Assembly (NCBI RefSeq): GCF_019702925.1
Contig: NZ_AP024713.1
Location: forward strand, 62,001-126,000
Direction of reading: 5' to 3'
Origin: Campylobacter sp. 19-13652
GTDB lineage: Bacteria > Campylobacterota > Campylobacteria > Campylobacterales > Campylobacteraceae
DNA length: 64,000 bases
Part shown: positions 17,658 through 27,223 of the stretch, piece by piece
Layout of the letters: the number at the start of each line of letters is the position of its first letter
Position numbering within the stretch: the stretch's first letter is position 1
The notes under the pieces: generated by a model
Databases searched by the model: none
The model's input: only the letters and a program-made list of their open reading frames with translations
Told to the model about the DNA's origin: nothing
Position numbers and translations under genes: made by a program

Positions 17658-18341
17658 TTAACCTACAAAGTTTCTAAAATTTATCTTTATTTTTGATTTT
17701 ATAAGGTGGGGGTTTATCTCCTTTGGATTATTGCTTATATTATCAGAAAAGCCAAAATCTGAGACTTTTTGGAAGTTTTGTATATGATAAGTGCCTTTGT
17801 ATCCAAGCGCATAAAGCTCACTAGACATATCAGAAATATCTCGTTCGTTTAAAAGTTCACTATGTACTGTCGTGCGGACTTCAAATTTAATGCCACTATC
17901 TTTTAAAAGTTTAAATGTATTTGTAAAATTTTCATAGCCATGGTTTTTAGTAACGAGATAGAATTTATCTCTACTAGCTTTAAAATCAAGCGAAACAAAG
18001 TCTATAAATGAGAGGTTTAAAGCGTTAGCTAATGCGTTAGTATTTGTGCCGTTTGTGTCTACTTTAATGCGGTATCCTAAATCCTTACAAAGGCTAAGCA
18101 TGCCGATAAAATCTCTAGCCAAAGTACACTCTCCTCCGCTAAAAACTACTGCGTCAAGTAAGCCAGCTCTAGAGCGTAAAAAGCTTGAAATTTGCGCCAT
18201 ATCGAGATATGTTTTGCTTAAAAATATCTCTTTATTATAGCAGTATACACACCTCATGTTACATCCTGCAAAATAAAGTACAGCAGAGGTAAAACCCTCA
18301 TAATCAATCGTTGTAAAAGGCGTTATTTTTGTTATTGGCAT
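17658..18341 (-). CDS. nrdG: Anaerobic ribonucleotide reductase activating protein
   Basis: Radical-SAM activase of 227 aa that installs the glycyl radical on NrdD. The 4Fe-4S motif is CNMRCVYC near residues 28-35, followed by the SAM-binding VVFSGGECTL and a VKVDTNGTN-like strand (IKVDTNGTN). It lies 33 bp downstream of nrdD on the same strand, so the two form an operon for anaerobic dNTP synthesis. Slightly longer than the minimal E. coli NrdG and closer to the pyruvate formate-lyase-activase-like NrdG form used by many anaerobes. Confidence 0.92.
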   Translation of the reverse strand: MPITKITPFTTIDYEGFTSAVLYFAGCNMRCVYCYNKEIFLSKTYLDMAQISSFLRSRAGLLDAVVFSGGECTLARDFIGMLSLCKDLGYRIKVDTNGTNTNALANALNLSFIDFVSLDFKASRDKFYLVTKNHGYENFTNTFKLLKDSGIKFEVRTTVHSELLNERDISDMSSELYALGYKGTYHIQNFQKVSDFGFSDNISNNPKEINPHLIKSKIKINFRNFVG

Positions 18342-18374
18342 TTACTAACACTTCACTAACAAGCTTTAAATTTA

Positions 18375-20261
18375 TTATCTTGCTGGCTCGTTAAAGCTCA
18401 CTCTTTGATCATGCTCAGCTTTTTTGCCGATATTAAAGCTACTAACAGGGCGATGATAGCCCATTACCCTTGTATATGTTAGTGTTGCTTCACCGCATTT
18501 TGGGCATTCTTGCTGCTCGCCGTGTATGTATCCGCACACAGGGCATATGCTAAAAATAGGCGTGATTGTAAGGTATGGTAGTCTAAAATTACTAACGCAA
18601 GCCCTCACTAGCGACTTTGCAGCCTCTGCCGAGCTAAGCCTCTCTCTCATATATAGGTGCATTGTCGTGCCGCCAGTGTAGGCTGTTTGAAGCTCGTCTT
18701 GCAAGCTAAGCGCTAGGAATGGATCGTCTGTAAAATCGACTGGAAGTTGGGTTGAGTTTGTGTAATAAACGCCATCGCCAAGCCCAGCTTGAATGATGCC
18801 ACTGTAGCGCTTTAAATCCTCTTTTGCAAAGCGGTATGTGGTGCCTTCAGCTGGTGTGGCTTCTAAGTTATAAAGATGCCCTGTTTGGCTTTGAAACTCA
18901 CGTAATTTCGTCCTGATATGCTCTAAAATTTCAATACCAAACTCACGCCCAAACTCGCTTGCAATATTTTCTTTATCGTCTGAAAAATTGCGTATCATCT
19001 CGTTTGCGCCATTTACACCTATGGTGCTAAAGTGGTTGTTAAAATCCCTTAAATAGCGTGCTGTGTATGGATAAAGCCCTCTTTTAAACATCTGTGTGAT
19101 AAACTCCCTTTTTGCCTCAAGTGAGTTTTTGGCAATATCTAAAAGCTCATCAAGCCTCTTAAAAAGAGCGTCCTTGTCACCTTTGTACAGATAGCCAAGG
19201 CGTGCTAAATTTATAGTAACTACGCCTATGCTGCCAGTTTGTTCCGCGCTTCCAAAAAGCCCACCACCGCGGCGCAAAAGCTCGCGCAAATCAAGCTGAA
19301 GCCTACAGCACATAGAGCGCACTGCGCCTGGTTTGTATGCGTCTGGGTCTGGGACTTTTTCTCCGTTTTTTACTAGGTACTGCGAGCCGATGAAATTTTG
19401 AAAATAGCTTGAGCCTATTTTAGCGGTATTTTCAAATATCGCCTGCGCTACGTCGCTATCCCAGTCAAAGCTTTCGGTTAAATTTATGGTCGGTATAGGA
19501 AAGGTAAATGGTGCTGAGTTTGCATCGCCTTTTGTTAGCACGTTATAAAGTGCTTTTACTATCCTTGCTCTTTCATCTTTAAAATCCCCATATGTCATAT
19601 CTGTTAGCTTTGCTCGTCCGCGCTCATTTGCTTTAAGTGTTAGTTTTTTGTTGGTGATGTTAGTAAATAAATGCTGGTTTTTGCTCGTTGGAATTTGCTC
19701 TTTTAAATCATCTGGACAGTCTATATCTAGGGTGATATTAGTAAATGGGCTTTGTCCCCAGCGTGCTGGTACGTTTAGGTTGTACACAAAGCTTGTTAGT
19801 GCTTTTGTTAGTTCCTTGTCTGTTAGTCCGTCTTTAAAAAGATATGGCGCTAGGTAGGTATCAAAGCTAGAAAATGCCTGCGCTCCAGCCCATTCGCTTT
19901 GAAGTATGCCTAGGAAATTTGCCATCTGAGAAAGCGCAGTGCGAAAGTGCATGGGTGCTTTACTATCCACTCTGCCTGCTACGCCGTTAAAGCCCTCGTT
20001 TAATAGCGCTCTAAGGCTCCATCCAGCGCAGTATCCACTTAGACAATCTAAATCATGTATGTGTAAATCAGCATCCCTATGGGCTTTTGCGGTGTCTTTG
20101 TCATAGACCTCATCAAGCCAAAAATTTGCTATTACTTTGCCGGCTGTATTGTTTATAAGTCCTGCGTTTGAGTAGCTTGTATTTGAGTTTGCTTTTACCC
20201 TCCAGTCGGTGTTGTCTATGTACTCATATATGGTTTTTGAAGCGTCTATTTTGGTTGACAT
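18375..20261 (-). CDS. nrdD: Anaerobic ribonucleoside-triphosphate reductase
   Basis: Class III ribonucleotide reductase of 628 aa, oxygen-sensitive. Recognisable blocks: AHRDADLHIHDLDCLSGYC (residues about 60-78), NLNVPARWGQSPFTNI, GGLFGSAEQTGSIGVVTINL and YYTNSTQLP. The C-terminal zinc site has two CxxC pairs (CPVCG and CPKCG), and the glycyl-radical candidate lies in RVMGYHRPVSSF. No N-terminal ATP-cone is visible, so overall dATP control may differ from the E. coli enzyme. First gene of the nrdDG operon, divergent from the TonB receptor gene. Confidence 0.95.
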   Translation of the reverse strand: MSTKIDASKTIYEYIDNTDWRVKANSNTSYSNAGLINNTAGKVIANFWLDEVYDKDTAKAHRDADLHIHDLDCLSGYCAGWSLRALLNEGFNGVAGRVDSKAPMHFRTALSQMANFLGILQSEWAGAQAFSSFDTYLAPYLFKDGLTDKELTKALTSFVYNLNVPARWGQSPFTNITLDIDCPDDLKEQIPTSKNQHLFTNITNKKLTLKANERGRAKLTDMTYGDFKDERARIVKALYNVLTKGDANSAPFTFPIPTINLTESFDWDSDVAQAIFENTAKIGSSYFQNFIGSQYLVKNGEKVPDPDAYKPGAVRSMCCRLQLDLRELLRRGGGLFGSAEQTGSIGVVTINLARLGYLYKGDKDALFKRLDELLDIAKNSLEAKREFITQMFKRGLYPYTARYLRDFNNHFSTIGVNGANEMIRNFSDDKENIASEFGREFGIEILEHIRTKLREFQSQTGHLYNLEATPAEGTTYRFAKEDLKRYSGIIQAGLGDGVYYTNSTQLPVDFTDDPFLALSLQDELQTAYTGGTTMHLYMRERLSSAEAAKSLVRACVSNFRLPYLTITPIFSICPVCGYIHGEQQECPKCGEATLTYTRVMGYHRPVSSFNIGKKAEHDQRVSFNEPAR

Positions 20262-20578
20262 TTTATTGCCTTTTGTGTGGATATGAGTGCAAAGTATATG
20301 AAAATATTGCTTAAATTTAACTCAGTTAAATTTATATTTTTTGATATAAATTTAAAGATAAAAATAATTTACATTAAGTTTATAAAACTATAAAATATCT
20401 ATAAAAAGCGGCTTTATATTTAATATTTAATAAATATACTTAAAAAATAAAATTAATTAATTTAATTAATTAAAATTGCTATTATACAAAGCTGATAATT
20501 GATATTATTTTAAATTTATATTGCTATTGATACAATACGCGCGTAAAAACTATCAAAAATATTATTTTTAAAAGGAGA
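20262..20578. promoter_or_regulatory. AT-rich divergent promoter region (nrdD / TonB receptor)
   Basis: About 320 bp of very AT-rich DNA serve both directions. It contains a near-palindromic TTAATTAAT array at about 20454-20475, a Fur-box-like sequence at 20494-20511 and a -10-like TACAAT at 20531-20536 in front of the receptor gene. No gene is seen. Confidence 0.5.
20494..20511 (+). promoter_or_regulatory. Possible Fur box
   Basis: The sequence GATAATTGATATTATTTT resembles the GATAAT-hexamer pattern of Fur operators and lies about 20 bp before a -10-like box of a siderophore receptor gene. Placement fits iron repression; the match is by eye. Confidence 0.4.
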
Positions 20579-20581
20579 ATG

Positions 20582-22678
20582 ATGAAAGCAGGACTTTCGC
20601 TCGTTGCTTGCGTACTCGTTGCTGGGGGATTGGGCGCGGCACAGGATTATTCTGTGGTACTTCCTACTGTTGATGTTGAGGGCATTAGCGAGCAGGATTT
20701 TACCAAAGGATATGTCGCACCTAGTAATGTAGAAGTGAATAAAAACGGCTTAAGCATAAAAGAGACCCCACAAAGTATCGAGGCTGTGGATGTGCAGAAA
20801 AATCGCAACTACGGCACAAACGACCTCTCAAGCATACTAGAGGGCAACTCTGGCGTAGATGCTAGCTATGATACCAGAGGCGATGGGATAAAGATCCGCG
20901 GCTTTAGCGTAGATGGGGGCGATATATACCGTGATGGAGTGCGTGATAGTGGGCAGATACGCCGAAGTACTGCAAATATCGAACGTGTTGAGATACTAAA
21001 AGGACCAGCCTCTATACTTTACGGACGCTCTCAAGGTGGTGGCGTGATAAATTTAGTCAGCAAAAAGGCAAATTTCTCGCCTCTTTATAAGCTTTCAGCT
21101 AGGGCTGGGTCGTGGGATAGATACGGTGGCATGGTAGATGTAAATCATGTCATAAGCGACACCTTTGCAGTGCGCCTTACTGGCGATTACGAGCAGGGCA
21201 AAAGCTGGCGAGATGGCGTAAAATATCGCAATAAAATGATAAGCCCTAGTTTTGTCGTAACCAACCAAGATGGCACAGTGAGCTTTGAAGCGCAGTATAC
21301 GTACGATGACGCATGGCGCGTACCTGATAGAAACCCTGAAAAATCAGTCTATGATGCCATGGGAATAAGCTACAATAAAGGCTTTGCTCATAATGGAGAT
21401 TTTGTAAAAGACACTCTGCACTTTCTACGCACAGAGCTAAATGCAGAACTAGTTCATGATATAAATTTAAAGTGGATAGCTGGGTATAGAAAAGCGTCTC
21501 AGGATTTTGATAACTTTTTTGCTGGTACTTATGATGTAAATACAAGAATGCTAACGCAAAACTATGCCGCCCAGCAGACAGATAATACAACTCTTTCAAG
21601 CACAGTTTTGCTAAACCGTGAATTTGAAGGCGAGAGAGTGGGGCATAAGGTAAGTTTTGGGTATGATTACTCAATCGAAAAGCGTGAGCCGCGGCTAAAA
21701 TATCAAAGAGGCTTTACTGCTAGCATAGATCCGTTTGCAAGCTCTAGCTCATGGAATAGCGCTAGGTATGATAGGGTAAGCACTCATAATAAGCATAAGG
21801 CGATAACGCATGGGGTTTTTATAGATGATCTTATTACATTTGATGAGCGCTATCATTTGCTTATTGGCGGACGGTATGACTGGTATGAGTTTAAAAGCAC
21901 AGATATAAATCAAAATAGCAGAAGCTATAAAGACGGTGCATTTTCTCCTCGCATAGGTGTGCTTTATGATATTACTCCAGAGCATACGTTGTATGCGAGC
22001 TACTCAAAGAGCTTTGCACCATATGGTGGTAACGGTTGGGTAGGTGTGTCAACTACCACAAACGACATACAAAACCTAGCCAAAAAGCAAACCAACGAAC
22101 AATATGAAGTGGGGCTAAAGAGCGAGTGGGCAAATAAACGCTTTATGAGTACGGTAGCGGTGTATGAGATAAGACATAAAAACAACCGCTACAATCCAGA
22201 CTCAAACGACCCATATCTATGGGCTCAGCGCGATGAAAAAAGCCGTGGGATAGAGCTAAATTTATTAGGCGAATTAGCTAAGGGTGTATATATGCGAAGC
22301 TCTGTAGGCTACATGTCTGCTAAGACTTCAGGCGATGAGGTGTATGGCTACCGTAACGGACTAGAGCTAGAAAACACCACACACTGGCAGGGGAATGTAT
22401 TCTTGCGGTACGCTTACAACGATCTATGGTATCTTGAAGGTGGCGTAACCGCATACTCAAAGCGCTACCATTATGTCTATAATGATGCCGCAAAAAGCGC
22501 AAAAGGAGCGCACCTACCAGGCTTTGTGCGCGTGGATATGAGTGCGGGGTATAAATTTAGTAAGCACGCCTCAATGACGCTGGCGGTAAATAATCTCTTT
22601 GATAAAGAGTACTGGCGCTCGTCATCTCGTCCAGGGGATAGACGCTCGTTTATGAGTACCTTTGTGTATGAGTTTTAG
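20582..22678 (+). CDS. TonB-dependent siderophore receptor
   Basis: Outer-membrane ferric-siderophore receptor of 698 aa. A signal peptide (LSLVACVLVAGGLGAA) leads into the plug domain, with KETPQSIEAVD, DDLSSILEG-like text (NDLSSILEGNSGVD), IKIRGFSVDGGDIYRDGVRD and VEILKGPASILYGRSQGGGVINLVSKK segments as in FhuE/FoxA/FpvA-type receptors. The barrel ends in a terminal Phe preceded by VYE. Of the two adjacent ATG codons the second (20582) has better spacing from AAGGAG. The ligand cannot be told; a hydroxamate siderophore is typical of this subfamily. Probably Fur-controlled. Confidence 0.92.
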   Translation: MKAGLSLVACVLVAGGLGAAQDYSVVLPTVDVEGISEQDFTKGYVAPSNVEVNKNGLSIKETPQSIEAVDVQKNRNYGTNDLSSILEGNSGVDASYDTRGDGIKIRGFSVDGGDIYRDGVRDSGQIRRSTANIERVEILKGPASILYGRSQGGGVINLVSKKANFSPLYKLSARAGSWDRYGGMVDVNHVISDTFAVRLTGDYEQGKSWRDGVKYRNKMISPSFVVTNQDGTVSFEAQYTYDDAWRVPDRNPEKSVYDAMGISYNKGFAHNGDFVKDTLHFLRTELNAELVHDINLKWIAGYRKASQDFDNFFAGTYDVNTRMLTQNYAAQQTDNTTLSSTVLLNREFEGERVGHKVSFGYDYSIEKREPRLKYQRGFTASIDPFASSSSWNSARYDRVSTHNKHKAITHGVFIDDLITFDERYHLLIGGRYDWYEFKSTDINQNSRSYKDGAFSPRIGVLYDITPEHTLYASYSKSFAPYGGNGWVGVSTTTNDIQNLAKKQTNEQYEVGLKSEWANKRFMSTVAVYEIRHKNNRYNPDSNDPYLWAQRDEKSRGIELNLLGELAKGVYMRSSVGYMSAKTSGDEVYGYRNGLELENTTHWQGNVFLRYAYNDLWYLEGGVTAYSKRYHYVYNDAAKSAKGAHLPGFVRVDMSAGYKFSKHASMTLAVNNLFDKEYWRSSSRPGDRRSFMSTFVYEF

Positions 22679-22689
22679 TTTAAGCTTTA

Positions 22690-22725
22690 AATTTTTAGGG
22701 GCGCTTAGCTGCGCTCCTTATATTG
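22690..22725 (+). terminator. Possible terminator after the receptor gene
   Basis: GGGGCGC and GCGCTCC form a 7-bp stem with one G-T pair and a 6-nt loop about 20 bp after the stop, followed by a weak T-rich stretch. Confidence 0.35.
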
Positions 22726-22875
22726 GTCTAATTTTATGTTGTCGTAATCTGTTTTTAATTATATTTTACCATCAAGCAAACAAATACTAACTAGAATAAA
22801 TTTGATTTTAGCGCTGTTTTTACAGAGTGTTTGGGCTTTATAAACTAACAAATTTTAAACCCAACTAACGCTATG

Positions 22876-22971
22876 TTAGCCATCATTTTTTACTACGTGC
22901 ATCATAAGCCAAAGCCCAGCTACCACAACTACTGCTATAAAGCATATCTGAATAATATCAAGCACACTCAT
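22876..22971 (-). CDS. 31-aa membrane peptide coupled to the zinc exporter
   Basis: The ATG sits one base after the exporter's stop codon (TAAAATG), and the exporter's last codons supply the ribosome site AAGGGAGAG. The product is MSVLDIIQICFIAVVVVAGL with a short tail ending KNDG: one transmembrane helix. Tight coupling and a clean helix make this a credible small protein, perhaps a partner of the exporter. No homologue is known to me. Confidence 0.5.
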   Translation of the reverse strand: MSVLDIIQICFIAVVVVAGLWLMMHVVKNDG

Positions 22972-22972
22972 T

Positions 22973-24310
22973 TTACTCTCCCTTCCAGCAAGGCTGTATC
23001 GTCGTGTGAGCGATGCCGTATTTTTCTAGCAGTAGCAGGCTTATAAAATCGCTCACTTTTTCAAATTTAACCCCGCTAAAAAGCCGCACGTGCATACTCG
23101 CCACTAGCATATTTTCGGTGATTTGCGTTACGTGCAAGTCGTCAATGCTGGCTATATTTTCATTTTGCAGCAGAGTATTTTTTATCTCGTCTAAATCGCA
23201 GGTGCTGCCCTCAAGCAAGATAAATCCGCTCTGCTTTAAAAGCTGCACGCTATGCCGCAAAAGCGAAGCCGAGATAAGTATCGCTAGCAGGGCATCAAGC
23301 CAGTAAATCCCAAACATCATCATCGCCAAAGCCCCAGCGATGACTGCTACTGAACCCAGCAAGTCAGCGATGATGTGAAGCAGTGCAGAGCGCATATTTA
23401 GGCTGTTTGAGCCCTTTGCCATTATGGCGGCGGCTATTAAATTTATCACTAGCCCAGCTATCGCCACTGGCAGCATAGCCCCTGCGTCCACGCTTTGCGG
23501 TGCGAGCAGCCGCTCTATCGCTTTAACGCCGATAAATGCGGCTGATAGGAGTATCGTAAGCGCGTTTGTGAAGCTAGCTAGCACCTCAAGCCTGTAATAG
23601 CCAAAGCTGAGATTTTTGCTCTTAAGCCGCTGGGCTAGGTGCAGGGCGAGCAGGCTTAGGGCGAGTGCGAGAGTGTCTGAAAACATATGCAAGGTGTCGC
23701 TTAAAAGCGAAAGCGAGCCTGATATGAGCGAGTAGATAAGCTCTATGATAGCCATTGTGGCGGTCAGGGCTATGGCGGCGATAAGGAGCTTTTTATCAGT
23801 GCTTCTGGGGTCTGCGTGGGCGTGCGTGCCGTGGGCGTGAGAATGGCTGGCGCGAGTGTGCGGGTTAAATTTATGGCTTGCTTTTTTGTGCTTGCTGCTA
23901 GTTTGGCTGGTGTGTGCGTTTGTGTCGGCGGAGTGGGCGAGTTTATCGGCGTTATCTGCTTGCAAGCTGCTAGCGTATGAGTGGTCGTCTGACTTGCCAA
24001 ACTGCGAGCCTTCGTGGCTGGCGTGGGTAGCGTTAGTTTGGCTATGCTCGGTTTTGGTGCGCGAGATAGCGTGAGCGTCGTGGCTGTGAGTGTAATTAAA
24101 TTCACCCAATCCGTCATCGCTGGCCTGGTCGCCGCAGGCGTGCTGGCTAGGTGCGTGACTGTGGCTAGCCTGTGAGTGGGTGCTGTGGGCGTGGTCGCAC
24201 TCTCCGCCGTTATCGTGAGTGTGCTCGACGTCATCGCTGGCAAAGTGGCTATGTCCGCAGTCATTATTAGCGTGGTTTAAATTTAACGGCTCGTGCAGTA
24301 GGGTTTTCAT
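22973..24310 (-). CDS. Cation diffusion facilitator (zinc exporter) with His-rich N-terminus
   Basis: Inner-membrane CDF antiporter of 445 aa exporting Zn2+ or a similar metal. Residues 1-170 are a cytoplasmic extension with about 29 His in HxH and HSH pairs. Six membrane helices follow from about 174, with the two HxxxD metal-site motifs (HMFSD at about 208-212 and HIIAD later). A C-terminal cytoplasmic domain contains VTQITENMLVASMHVRL. The His-rich part is far longer than the usual loop and may buffer or sense zinc. It overlaps the rlmN stop codon by one base (TAATG). Confidence 0.9.
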   Translation of the reverse strand: MKTLLHEPLNLNHANNDCGHSHFASDDVEHTHDNGGECDHAHSTHSQASHSHAPSQHACGDQASDDGLGEFNYTHSHDAHAISRTKTEHSQTNATHASHEGSQFGKSDDHSYASSLQADNADKLAHSADTNAHTSQTSSKHKKASHKFNPHTRASHSHAHGTHAHADPRSTDKKLLIAAIALTATMAIIELIYSLISGSLSLLSDTLHMFSDTLALALSLLALHLAQRLKSKNLSFGYYRLEVLASFTNALTILLSAAFIGVKAIERLLAPQSVDAGAMLPVAIAGLVINLIAAAIMAKGSNSLNMRSALLHIIADLLGSVAVIAGALAMMMFGIYWLDALLAILISASLLRHSVQLLKQSGFILLEGSTCDLDEIKNTLLQNENIASIDDLHVTQITENMLVASMHVRLFSGVKFEKVSDFISLLLLEKYGIAHTTIQPCWKGE

Positions 24311-25374
24311 TATATTATCTCCTTGCTTCGTTCTTTTAGCTGTCCGCAGGCTGCGCTGATGTCTAGCCCCTTGCTAGCGCGCACGGTGCAGGTGACGCCG
24401 TGGGCTGAAAGGTAGTCTTGCAGGCGGAGCATATCGGCTGGCTCTGGGCGGGCGTAGGTGCTGCCTTCGTGGGGGTTAAAGTAGATTAAATTTACCTTTG
24501 CCTTGATGCCGTGCAGGAGCTTTACTAGGCGTTTGGCGTCGCTTAGGCTGTCGTTTTCGCCTTTGATGACTAGGTACTCAAACAGCACTCGCTTGCGTAA
24601 ATCGACTGGAAACTCACGCACCGCCTGCATTACGGCTTCGATGTTGTAGGCCTTATTTACGGGCATTAGCCTGGTTCGCAGCTCGTCTGTGGTGGCGTGC
24701 AGGCTGATAGCTAGCAGGACGCCTAGGTCTTTTTCGCCGAGCTTTTTTATCTGCGTGGCAAGCCCAGACGTGCTAATGGTCTGGCGGCGTGGGGCGATGG
24801 ATAGTCCGTCGTTTTCGGCTAGGATTTTGACGGCTTTGGCGACGTTTTCTAGGTTATCCAGCGGCTCACCCATACCCATATATACGATATTTACGCGGCG
24901 TTCGTAGGCAATAGCATTGTCCTTTTTTACGGCTAGGATTTGGCCTACGATTTCGCCTGCGCTTAGGTTGCGAGTAAGCCCGCCCTTTGCCGTTAGGCAA
25001 AAGCTACAGCCCATCCTGCAGCCTACCTGAGAGCTGACGCAGATAGTGTAGCGTGCGTGGCGTGTTATTTTGCCGTTTTCGTCTGAGACCTCTTCTTTCA
25101 TAGGCAGCAGCACGCTTTCTATGCGGTTTTTATCCCTTGCCTCAAAGAGATATTTTATGCTGCCGTCTTTGCTTTTTTGCGTCCGCACGATTTTAAGCGG
25201 GCTTAGGTCATACTCCTTTGCCAGCTCGCTTCGAAGCTCTTTTGGTATGCTGCTCATCTGCTCGAAGCTATCTGCGTATTTTTGATATATCCACTGATAA
25301 ATTTGTCTAGCACGAAAGTTTGGCTTTACTATCTGGGCTAGCTCATCTAGGCTTAGGTCGAGTATGTTTTTCAC
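24310..25374 (-). CDS. rlmN: Dual-specificity 23S rRNA/tRNA (adenine-C2)-methyltransferase
   Basis: Radical-SAM methylase of 354 aa that methylates A2503 of 23S rRNA and A37 of some tRNAs. Iron-sulphur motif CRMGCSFC (residues about 117-124) with the [14 protein letters not shown] segment; [25 protein letters not shown]; and near the C-terminus the acceptor Cys in SAACGQL. Length is typical. The first gene of a pair with the zinc exporter, sharing TAATG. Confidence 0.95.
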   Translation of the reverse strand: MKNILDLSLDELAQIVKPNFRARQIYQWIYQKYADSFEQMSSIPKELRSELAKEYDLSPLKIVRTQKSKDGSIKYLFEARDKNRIESVLLPMKEEVSDENGKITRHARYTICVSSQVGCRMGCSFCLTAKGGLTRNLSAGEIVGQILAVKKDNAIAYERRVNIVYMGMGEPLDNLENVAKAVKILAENDGLSIAPRRQTISTSGLATQIKKLGEKDLGVLLAISLHATTDELRTRLMPVNKAYNIEAVMQAVREFPVDLRKRVLFEYLVIKGENDSLSDAKRLVKLLHGIKAKVNLIYFNPHEGSTYARPEPADMLRLQDYLSAHGVTCTVRASKGLDISAACGQLKERSKEII

Positions 25375-25450
25375 TTTTGATCCTTAAATTTTTTAAAAGA
25401 TAATAGCAGATTTTAGCTTTAAATAACGTATTTTCCAGCGTAAAAACTAT

Positions 25451-25464
25451 GTTTCATATGAAAC
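25451..25464. promoter_or_regulatory. parS-like palindrome GTTTCATATGAAAC
   Basis: Perfect 14-bp palindrome between rlmN and the nucleoside phosphorylase-like gene, identical to the core at 15791-15804. Confidence 0.3.
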
Positions 25465-25471
25465 CAAAGGC

Positions 25472-26032
25472 TTAAAAATTTGCAGTTTTTATAAGCTTTA
25501 TTAGAGCTTTTTTGGCGGTTTCGTGGTTTTTTATAAAGTCATTGTGCGCATTTGTATCACATAAATTTGTAACATAAAGCAATCCAGCGCAAGGTATATC
25601 AAATTTTCTAGCCACACTAAACACACTATAAAGCTCCATATTTTCTATATCTATGCCCATTTTTATAAATTTATCCGCCATAGCACTATCTTTTGTGATG
25701 AAATTTGATGAATTGCAAACCACGTCTGTTAGTATGTTGTTAGTATCTGTTAGTGTATTTGTGTGCTCTGGTAGTTTTGTTATTACGCTTGTATTTATAG
25801 GGGTGTATGATAGCTCTAAAAGGCTTGATATTTCGATATTTACAGCATTTTGACATAGGCATATACTGCCTACTTTTATGCTCCCATAGCTGCCAGCTGT
25901 CCCTACAAAAAGTATCCATTTTGGCATGGTATTACTAACAGTGTTAGTTAAATTTATTGCTGGCTCGACAAGCCCTATTCCTATAGATTTGGCAAATTCA
26001 AAACTCTCGCTAGCTCCAGCACAGACTATCAT
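25472..26032 (-). CDS. Nucleoside phosphorylase/nucleosidase superfamily protein
   Basis: Protein of 186 aa with the PNP/UDP-phosphorylase fold signs: CAGASESFE near the start, a phosphate/ribose loop VGTAGSYG, and the ribose-binding [12 protein letters not shown] segment with its Met-Glu pair. The last part has the DTNAHNDF segment with the catalytic-type Asp. It is shorter than MTA/SAH nucleosidase (about 230 aa). The substrate is unclear; a role in purine or SAH turnover is likely. Its ATG overlaps the hisF stop by four bases (ATGA), so the two genes are translated together. Confidence 0.65.
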   Translation of the reverse strand: MIVCAGASESFEFAKSIGIGLVEPAINLTNTVSNTMPKWILFVGTAGSYGSIKVGSICLCQNAVNIEISSLLELSYTPINTSVITKLPEHTNTLTDTNNILTDVVCNSSNFITKDSAMADKFIKMGIDIENMELYSVFSVARKFDIPCAGLLYVTNLCDTNAHNDFIKNHETAKKALIKLIKTANF

Positions 26033-27081
26033 AATCTTACCGCCACATCATTTTGGCTTAGGTAGCTTTTTAGCTTATCTATTTCTATCTCTTTAAAGTG
26101 AAATATGCTAGCCGCCAAAGCAGCGTCGGCGCCTGCTTTAAAGGCGTCCTTAATATCCTCCATGCTCCCAGCTCCACCGCTTGCTATAAGAGGTATGTTT
26201 ACTGAGTTTGCTATCATTGCAGTGGGTAGCAGGTCGTACCCATCCTTTGTGCCATCGGCATCCATTGACGTTAGCAGTATCTCTCCTGCACCCCTTTCTT
26301 CGCACTCTTTTATCCACTTAAAGGCGTCTATTCCAGTATCCTTTCTGCCTCCTGCGATGTAAACTCTAAAACTTTGATCTAGCAGCTCTTTTGAGAGGGT
26401 TTTTGCTGTGCTTGAGCTGGATTTTGAAAGCATGCTTGAAAGCTCTTTTATCACCATGGCAAAATCTGCGTCTGCACTAGCAAAATTTACCCCATTTGCC
26501 GCTTCTTGCATTTTGCATTTTGGAGCTATTTTATGAGCACAGATTTGAGTGCATTCTGATAGCTCTTTATCGTTTAAATTTAAACTTTTAGCTAGAGCAT
26601 GGGTAAAATTTGCACTTATTATGGCATTATTTAGCTGCTTTATAAGCTTTGCTACTGGTTGGTTTCCCGTGAAACTATGCTTTATATCAACTGCGACAAC
26701 GACACACTGTGCGCCAAATTTATTTGCTGCTTCGCTTATTAGATTGGGATTTGATATGGCTGCTGAGTTTAGGCTTACCTTGTCGCAGCCTGCATTTAGT
26801 AGGGTTGAGATATCATCTATCGTGCGTATACCGCCTCCCACAGTTAGAGGTATAAACAGCTCTTTTGCCACCTTTTTTACGGTTTCTACTAGAGTGCCTC
26901 TTTGTTCGTGTGTGGCGGTAATATCCAAAAAGCAAAGCTCATCAGCCCCCTCGTCATTGTATCTCCTAGCCACCTCGACTGGGTCTCCAGCGTCTTTTAA
27001 TCCAATGAAATTTATTCCCTTTACGACTCTGCCGTCTTTGACGTCTAGGCATGGAATTATCCTTTTTGCGAAGTGGTTCAT
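26029..27081 (-). CDS. hisF: Imidazole glycerol phosphate synthase cyclase subunit, with ~100-aa insertion
   Basis: TIM-barrel cyclase making imidazole glycerol phosphate and AICAR for histidine synthesis. The catalytic Asp of CLDV (residue 13) and AVDIK (Asp132) are present, with [24 protein letters not shown] and IASGGAG phosphate-site loops. After residue 135 about 100 residues of Lys, Ser, Asn and Ala-rich sequence are inserted before [15 protein letters not shown] resumes, giving 350 aa where about 252 is normal. The insertion starts right after the second catalytic strand, in the loop where the family has the short KKVDG-like turn. Start 27081 is chosen because the conserved N-terminus begins there. 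No hisH is nearby. Confidence 0.92.
   Translation of the reverse strand: MNHFAKRIIPCLDVKDGRVVKGINFIGLKDAGDPVEVARRYNDEGADELCFLDITATHEQRGTLVETVKKVAKELFIPLTVGGGIRTIDDISTLLNAGCDKVSLNSAAISNPNLISEAANKFGAQCVVVAVDIKHSFTGNQPVAKLIKQLNNAIISANFTHALAKSLNLNDKELSECTQICAHKIAPKCKMQEAANGVNFASADADFAMVIKELSSMLSKSSSSTAKTLSKELLDQSFRVYIAGGRKDTGIDAFKWIKECEERGAGEILLTSMDADGTKDGYDLLPTAMIANSVNIPLIASGGAGSMEDIKDAFKAGADAALAASIFHFKEIEIDKLKSYLSQNDVAVRL
26662..26675. promoter_or_regulatory. parS-like site GTTTCCCGTGAAAC
   Basis: Differs at a single position from the ParB-binding core GTTTCACGTGAAAC. It lies inside the hisF insertion, 1.2 kb from the palindrome at 25451. Confidence 0.35.
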
Positions 27082-27223
27082 GTCTGGCCTTTTTATTTTA
27101 TTATAACATAATATCATTATTCATCTTTTTCTTTAGCACTACAAATTTACCCAAAAATTACGTAAAAAAGAGAGTTTTAGGCTCTTTACCTTAATATAAG
27201 ACAACTTTAGCTAAAATCCCACG

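Noticed and set aside
23770..24264. Thr/Ala-rich 164-aa frame overlapping the zinc exporter
   Set aside because: It is the alternate frame of the His-rich repeats, with biased Thr composition and no ribosome site.
25725..25945. GTTAGT repeats in the nucleoside phosphorylase-like gene
   Set aside because: They encode repeated Asn-Thr-Leu-Thr-like codons in an intact frame; not a spacer-repeat array, so no CRISPR.
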